From the NCBI GenBank assembly GCA_035391225.1, contig DAOPKN010000072.1, positions 1 through 9,988 on the forward strand: a DNA stretch of 9,988 bases. Direction: 5' to 3'. Below are positions 6,146-9,988 of this stretch, piece after piece; position 1 is the stretch's first letter, and every line of letters begins with the position of its first letter. The position numbers and the translations under genes were made by a program. The DNA is from DAOPKN01 sp035391225 (GTDB lineage Bacteria; Thermotogota; Thermotogae; MWEM01). The notes beneath the pieces are model-generated. The model saw only the letters and a list, made by a program, of their open reading frames with translations, was not told the DNA's origin and searched no databases.

Positions 6146-6994
6146 TTGAGTCGACGTGTCGATGGTACCGAAGTGAAAGGTCTTCCGCATTTCAGAAGGG
6201 TTTTCCCCTACGTGATGCGCACCCGCACCGAATCGGTGATCTACTTTCCCATGAGCGTGGATGCCGAACCCCTTTTGGCGTTTTTGGAGCAGCGGGAGCA
6301 GCAAACGGGCAACAAAGACGTGCGGCTCTTCCACGTGCTCCTTTCCGCAGGGATTCGCACGCTTTTCCTGCGGCCGGAGATGAACCGCTTCGTGAGCGGC
6401 AAGAAGATCTTCCAGCGCAACGAAATCGTGATCGCCTTCGTTTCGAAAGCCAAGTTCTCCGACGAAGGCGAGGAGCGCAACGTGAAGCTCAGCTTCTCTG
6501 GGCAGGAGACCCTGGAACAGGTGGCGAAAAAAGTGCAGCAGGCGGTTTCGATTTCCAAGGAAGAGTACCGCAAGGAAAAGTCCTCCGACGATAAGGATAT
6601 GGCTTTTTTCTTCAGCTTTCCCTCGTTCCTGCGCAGCTTTGTCTTTCGTTTCCTGCGCTTTTTGGACCATTTCGGTTGGCTTCCCGCGAAAATGGTCAAG
6701 GGGGAACCCTTTTTCAGCTCCGTCTTCGTGACAAACGTGGGAAGCATCGGGTTGGACGCGCCCTTCCACCACCTGTACGAGTGGGGCAACACCCCGCTTT
6801 TCCTGGCGGTGGGGCAAATCCGTCCGCAACCCGTGGTGGCCGAGGACCAGAGCATCCAAGTGCGGCGCATGATGAACCTTCGCGCGACATTCGACGAAAG
6901 GATCGCAGACGGATTCTACTGCGCCAAGTCGCTGCAGCTTTTCCAACAACTCCTCGAACACCCCGAGATGCTGGAAAACCCACCAACCCCTTGA
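6146..6994 (+). CDS. Stand-alone acyltransferase-fold protein (2-oxoacid dehydrogenase E2/CAT-like)
   Basis: This 282-residue protein consists of only the chloramphenicol-acetyltransferase-like catalytic fold of E2 acyltransferases, with no lipoyl domain and no E1/E3-binding domain. Recognisable parts are RPEMNRFVSG at 76-85, TNVGSIGLD at 196-204 followed by HHLYEWGNT, and the C-terminal active-site box at 249-256, FDERIADG. In classical E2 enzymes this box is DHRxxDG; here Glu251 replaces the catalytic His while Asp255 and Gly256 are kept. From memory, a family of free-standing E2-like proteins in clostridia and related anaerobes shares a DERICDG-type box and an N-terminal RRxDG, which is here residues 3-7 and supports the TTG start at 6146. 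It may transfer acyl groups by altered chemistry or be a non-catalytic partner of the adjacent ligase. Confidence 0.82.
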   Translation: MSRRVDGTEVKGLPHFRRVFPYVMRTRTESVIYFPMSVDAEPLLAFLEQREQQTGNKDVRLFHVLLSAGIRTLFLRPEMNRFVSGKKIFQRNEIVIAFVSKAKFSDEGEERNVKLSFSGQETLEQVAKKVQQAVSISKEEYRKEKSSDDKDMAFFFSFPSFLRSFVFRFLRFLDHFGWLPAKMVKGEPFFSSVFVTNVGSIGLDAPFHHLYEWGNTPLFLAVGQIRPQPVVAEDQSIQVRRMMNLRATFDERIADGFYCAKSLQLFQQLLEHPEMLENPPTP

Positions 6995-7003
6995 GGTGAA
7001 ACC

Positions 7004-8752
7004 GTGTACGAATCAAAACCCTGGCTTGCATTTTACGGTGACAACCCTGCAACGTTGCAATACGTCGAGGGGAGCATGGTGGACCCGGTTTTCGACCGCG
7101 CCCAAAAGGTCCCCCGGACGCTTGCCTACGAGTTCTTTGGCAAGAAGGTGACGTTTTCCGAGCTGACGCAACAAATCCTTGCCTTTGAACGGGCCTTCCA
7201 GGAGCAGGGCGTGCGCAAGGGAGACGTGGTGACGCTGGCCATGCCCAACTGCCCGTCGGCCATCGTTTCCTTCTACGCGTTGAACAAGATCGGGGCGGTG
7301 TCCTCGCTGATCCACCCGCTCTCCACTTCGTTCGAAATCGAGCGCTTCCTGAACACCTCGGGCAGTCGCTTCGCACTCACGCTGGATGCCTTCTTCCCCA
7401 AGTTCGAGCCCATCCTGCGAAATACCCGCGTGGAAAAGGTGTTCCTCTCCCGCATTGGCAAGGAGATGGACCCGTTCACCTCGTTGCTCTTTTTCCTCCG
7501 TAAGGGGCGGAAGCTCAAAAAGGTTCCCCCTTCCTCCACCGTGTGCTTCGTCGAGCAGAACCTGGAAGTGACGCAAAATGTTCCGGTGGACACCTCTCAG
7601 CTGCTGGAAGGAAGGGAGGCACGTTCCGATGACCTTGCCGTCATCCTGTACAGCGGTGGGACCACCGGCACCCCGAAAGGCATCTGCCTTTCCAACCGCA
7701 ACTTCAACGTGCTGGCGCAGCAACTCGCCACCCAAGCCGTTTCGCTGGACTGGGGACGGATGCTGGCGATCCTTCCCATATTCCACGGGTTTGGGCTGGG
7801 GGTGTGCGTGCATTCCATCCTGTTCTGGGGAGGCACCACGCTACTGGTGCCCACCTTCACCGCGCGATCCGTTGCCCAGCTGATCCGGCGCAAGAAACCC
7901 GCGTTCATTGCGGGCGTTCCCACCCTGTTTGAGGCCCTATCCAAGGATCCCCGCTTGCAACGCGCAGACTTGAGCGGTCTCCGGGCGGTTTTCTCCGGGG
8001 GCGATCGATTGCCCCAATCCGTGAAGGAGAAGTTCGACGCGCTGATTCGAAAAGGGGGAGGAAGCGTGGGAATCCGGGAAGGCTATGGCTTGACCGAAGT
8101 GGTGACCGCAGCTACCGTGATGCCCGCCGAACACCAACGTCCCGGTAGCGTGGGGATTCCCTTGCCAGACGTGCTGGTGAAAGTGGTTCACCCCGAGGGA
8201 GGCACCGAGGAAGTTCCCCCAGGGGAAGACGGGGAAATCTGCATCAGTGGCCCCACGGTGATGCAAGGCTACTACAACCTTCCCGAGGAAACCGCGAAAA
8301 CCCTGAAAGTGCACCCGGATGGCCATACATGGCTGCACACCGGGGACATCGGCAACATGGACAGCGATGGCTTCCTCTTTTTCAAGCAGAGAAAGAAGAG
8401 GATGATCAAAGTGTCCGGTGTGGGAGTGTTCCCGTCCCAAGTGGAAGAAGTGCTCAACGCCCACCCCGACGTGGCATCCTCCTGCGTGATCGGTGTGCCC
8501 GACCCCTACCAGATCCAAAAGGTCAAGGCGTTCATCATCCTGAAGCACCCCGTGCACAAGGGGATGGAGGAAGAGAAAACCAAGGAATTGATCGACTACT
8601 GCAAGACCCGGCTGATCAAGTGGAGTTGCCCCAGGGAAATCGAGTTCCGCAAGGAATTTCCCAAGACGTTGGTGGGCAAGGTGGCATTCCGCGAGTTGGA
8701 ACGCGAAGAGATGGAGAAGCTGGAAAAGGAAAAGCGGGACGTGGCCCGGTGA
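7004..8752 (+). CDS. AMP-forming acyl ligase (acyl-CoA synthetase family, ANL)
   Basis: This 582-residue adenylate-forming enzyme should activate a carboxylic acid with ATP to an acyl-adenylate and pass it to CoA or another thiol. The motifs are intact: P-loop YSGGTTGTPKG at 216-226, YGLTE at 361-365, HTGD at 445-448, the hinge region around KKRMIKVSG (464-472), and the C-terminal catalytic Lys559 in TLVGKV. Length and order match full-size acyl-CoA ligases. The acid is unknown; His261 and Phe263 in the FHGFGLG segment lie where the acyl pocket forms in this family. Start GTG; the ribosome binding site GAGGTGA (6993-6999) overlaps the stop codon of the previous gene, implying coupled translation. 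The last residues (about 562-580) are a charged Glu/Lys helix. Confidence 0.92.
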   Translation: MYESKPWLAFYGDNPATLQYVEGSMVDPVFDRAQKVPRTLAYEFFGKKVTFSELTQQILAFERAFQEQGVRKGDVVTLAMPNCPSAIVSFYALNKIGAVSSLIHPLSTSFEIERFLNTSGSRFALTLDAFFPKFEPILRNTRVEKVFLSRIGKEMDPFTSLLFFLRKGRKLKKVPPSSTVCFVEQNLEVTQNVPVDTSQLLEGREARSDDLAVILYSGGTTGTPKGICLSNRNFNVLAQQLATQAVSLDWGRMLAILPIFHGFGLGVCVHSILFWGGTTLLVPTFTARSVAQLIRRKKPAFIAGVPTLFEALSKDPRLQRADLSGLRAVFSGGDRLPQSVKEKFDALIRKGGGSVGIREGYGLTEVVTAATVMPAEHQRPGSVGIPLPDVLVKVVHPEGGTEEVPPGEDGEICISGPTVMQGYYNLPEETAKTLKVHPDGHTWLHTGDIGNMDSDGFLFFKQRKKRMIKVSGVGVFPSQVEEVLNAHPDVASSCVIGVPDPYQIQKVKAFIILKHPVHKGMEEEKTKELIDYCKTRLIKWSCPREIEFRKEFPKTLVGKVAFRELEREEMEKLEKEKRDVAR

Positions 8753-9942
8753 AAGGAATCTGCACCTGGCTTTGCGGTGTGATCCTTTTTGTCGTGCTCC
8801 TTGTGGTTTGCCGAATGTTTCCCTTCCAGCTTCGCTGGCAGGGAAGCTTGGCAGTGTTGGTGGGGGGTTTTGCGGCGGCGAGCATGGTGGGCTTCGTGGT
8901 CTGGTTCCAGGTGTACACGAGGAGGCCAAAGCTCCTTTCTGCAGAAACGATCCCTCCCCTGCTCATCCTCCTCACCGAAAAAAACGAGGGTAAACGCGTG
9001 CTTCTGAGCGCACTTCGCTGGTTGGATTACTCCCCCAACATACAGGTTCGGGTGTGCGATGACCATTCCCAAGACGACTCGGTTTCGCTGCTCGAAGACT
9101 GCCAGGCTCGCTTTCCGGGCAGGTTTTCCTGGTTTCCCAACGACGACCCCCACGCGGGCAAACGCCATCCCAAAGCCTTTGCGCTGGAACAAACCCTTCG
9201 CCGGTCACCCCGAGCCCGCTACCTGCTGATCCTGGACGCGGACAGCCAGGTATCCTTCCCAACGCTGCAAAGAAGCCTCTTTTCCGTGGAGCAACACAAC
9301 CTGGATGTGCTCAGCCTCACGCGAAGGAACACCAAGCCCGCGCGCCCTTTTTCCTGGATGCTGGCGGACGGGGAAGAACTGGTGCTGAGCTTCCTCAAGT
9401 GGTGGGGCATAGCGGCATGGGTGTTCCCCGGCTCCGGAATCATCCTGCGCATGGACAAGGCCCGGGAATTGCACGTGCCCACGCGCCTGGACAGCGAAGA
9501 CTCGTGGTTGGGGGCGCAAGCGCGGCAGAAAGGCTGGAAGATCGGGCGTTCGCTCACCGAGCACTGCATGGAAGACGCACCGCCAACCCTGGGAAAACTG
9601 CTGGACCAGAGGGCCAAATGGAACCGCCAGGCCATTCTCTTCCAGCTCAACAACCACCCCTTCCAATCCTTGGTGTTCAGCGCCGTCTTCGCCCTGTTTT
9701 TCGCCGGGCTGTTTTCCTTGGGTTCGGTATGGGGCGCTGCCGTCCTGGCAGTGTTCGGAGCGCTTACTGGCTTGGGATGGGTGCTGCACATGAACCTCGG
9801 AACCCAAAAAGCCCCTATTGCCGCGTGGAATGCGCTATGGGGAAGCCTTTTCCTCCTTTTCTTCCAACTCCCCTGCAGCGCCGGGTATTTCCTCCTCTTC
9901 CCCTTCCTCCGGGAAAAACCCCGCTTCTCGAAGACAACCTAA
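8749..9942 (+). CDS. Membrane-anchored family 2 glycosyltransferase
   Basis: This 397-residue inner-membrane glycosyltransferase has a GT-A catalytic domain facing the cytoplasm. Two N-terminal membrane helices (about 5-22 and 33-54) precede the catalytic part: LLTEKNEGKRV at 74-84, DD at 104-105, DADSQ at 163-167 (the DxD metal/nucleotide-sugar motif), the acceptor-side acid in SEDSWLG at 249-255, and QRAKW at 287-291. QRAKW is a QxxRW-like box with Lys in place of Arg. Two to three helices follow (about 304-325, 328-347, 362-386). The architecture suits glycosylation of a lipid or polyprenyl acceptor; donor and acceptor are unknown. The GTG start overlaps the ligase stop in GTGA, so translation is coupled. 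The frame is open far upstream, but that part lies inside the ligase gene and is not used. Confidence 0.9.
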   Translation: MKGICTWLCGVILFVVLLVVCRMFPFQLRWQGSLAVLVGGFAAASMVGFVVWFQVYTRRPKLLSAETIPPLLILLTEKNEGKRVLLSALRWLDYSPNIQVRVCDDHSQDDSVSLLEDCQARFPGRFSWFPNDDPHAGKRHPKAFALEQTLRRSPRARYLLILDADSQVSFPTLQRSLFSVEQHNLDVLSLTRRNTKPARPFSWMLADGEELVLSFLKWWGIAAWVFPGSGIILRMDKARELHVPTRLDSEDSWLGAQARQKGWKIGRSLTEHCMEDAPPTLGKLLDQRAKWNRQAILFQLNNHPFQSLVFSAVFALFFAGLFSLGSVWGAAVLAVFGALTGLGWVLHMNLGTQKAPIAAWNALWGSLFLLFFQLPCSAGYFLLFPFLREKPRFSKTT

Positions 9943-9960
9943 AGGCATCCGAAATTCCCT

Positions 9961-9988
9961 TCTGGGACCGCCGCACCCCAGTGCGGCT
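9961..9988 (+). repeat. Hairpin repeat, copy 3 (may continue past the window)
   Basis: This 28-bp sequence is identical to 65-92, with the same 7-bp stem (9970-9976 with 9981-9987) and CCCA loop. It starts 18 bases after the glycosyltransferase stop codon, in the same sense as that gene, as copy 2 does for its gene. It probably acts as the operon terminator if a T-run follows, but the window ends exactly here. Confidence 0.85.

Noticed and set aside
8329..8748. N-terminal extension of the glycosyltransferase within the ligase gene
   Set aside because: The added stretch is charged, low-complexity shadow sequence in another frame of a well-conserved ligase. The GTG at 8749 begins exactly at a membrane helix with the GTGA overlap.
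1..9988. CRISPR array
   Set aside because: The only exact repeats occur three times in mixed orientation and far apart, not as regularly spaced direct repeats with spacers.

Overview
The window reads as ordinary chromosome from a moderately GC-rich bacterium (judged by eye). It holds eight confidently called genes. Five of the eight start with GTG or TTG, and most have a clear purine-rich ribosome binding site. The glycerol-3-phosphate binding protein has a signal peptide without a lipobox, which suggests a soluble periplasmic protein and therefore a diderm, possibly thermophilic and/or anaerobic lineage such as Thermotogota or a relative. That assignment is an inference and is weak: no rRNA, tRNA or marker gene is present.

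Layout: (1) 1-276 carries two inverted copies of a 27-bp hairpin repeat around about 150 bp with no recognisable gene, and possibly the first codons of a leftward exported protein cut by the window edge. (2) 277-2130, minus strand, encodes a 617-residue membrane protein ending in a permuted papain-like (YiiX/NlpC-P60 type) domain. (3) 2131-2253 is a compact divergent promoter region. (4) 2254-5367, plus strand, is a ugpB-ugpA-ugpE-like glycerol-3-phosphate ABC importer without its ATPase gene, with a terminator-like hairpin between ugpB and ugpA. (5) 5380-6024, minus strand, is a small metallo-beta-lactamase-fold hydrolase of the glyoxalase II/YcbL type, convergent with ugpE. (6) 6025-6145 is a second divergent promoter region. 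(7) 6146-9942, plus strand, is a tightly coupled three-gene operon: a stand-alone acyltransferase-fold protein related to the 2-oxoacid dehydrogenase E2 catalytic domain but with Glu at the catalytic His position, an acyl-activating AMP-forming ligase, and a membrane-anchored family 2 glycosyltransferase. (8) A third copy of the repeat lies just after that operon and runs to the window end.

The ugp genes should import glycerol-3-phosphate or glycerophosphodiesters using an ATPase encoded elsewhere. The acyltransferase-like/ligase/glycosyltransferase operon looks like a small pathway that activates a carboxylic acid and attaches acyl and sugar groups to a common, probably membrane-associated, product. 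Its product cannot be read from the sequence. It is the best candidate here for an undescribed system, although each protein family is individually known.
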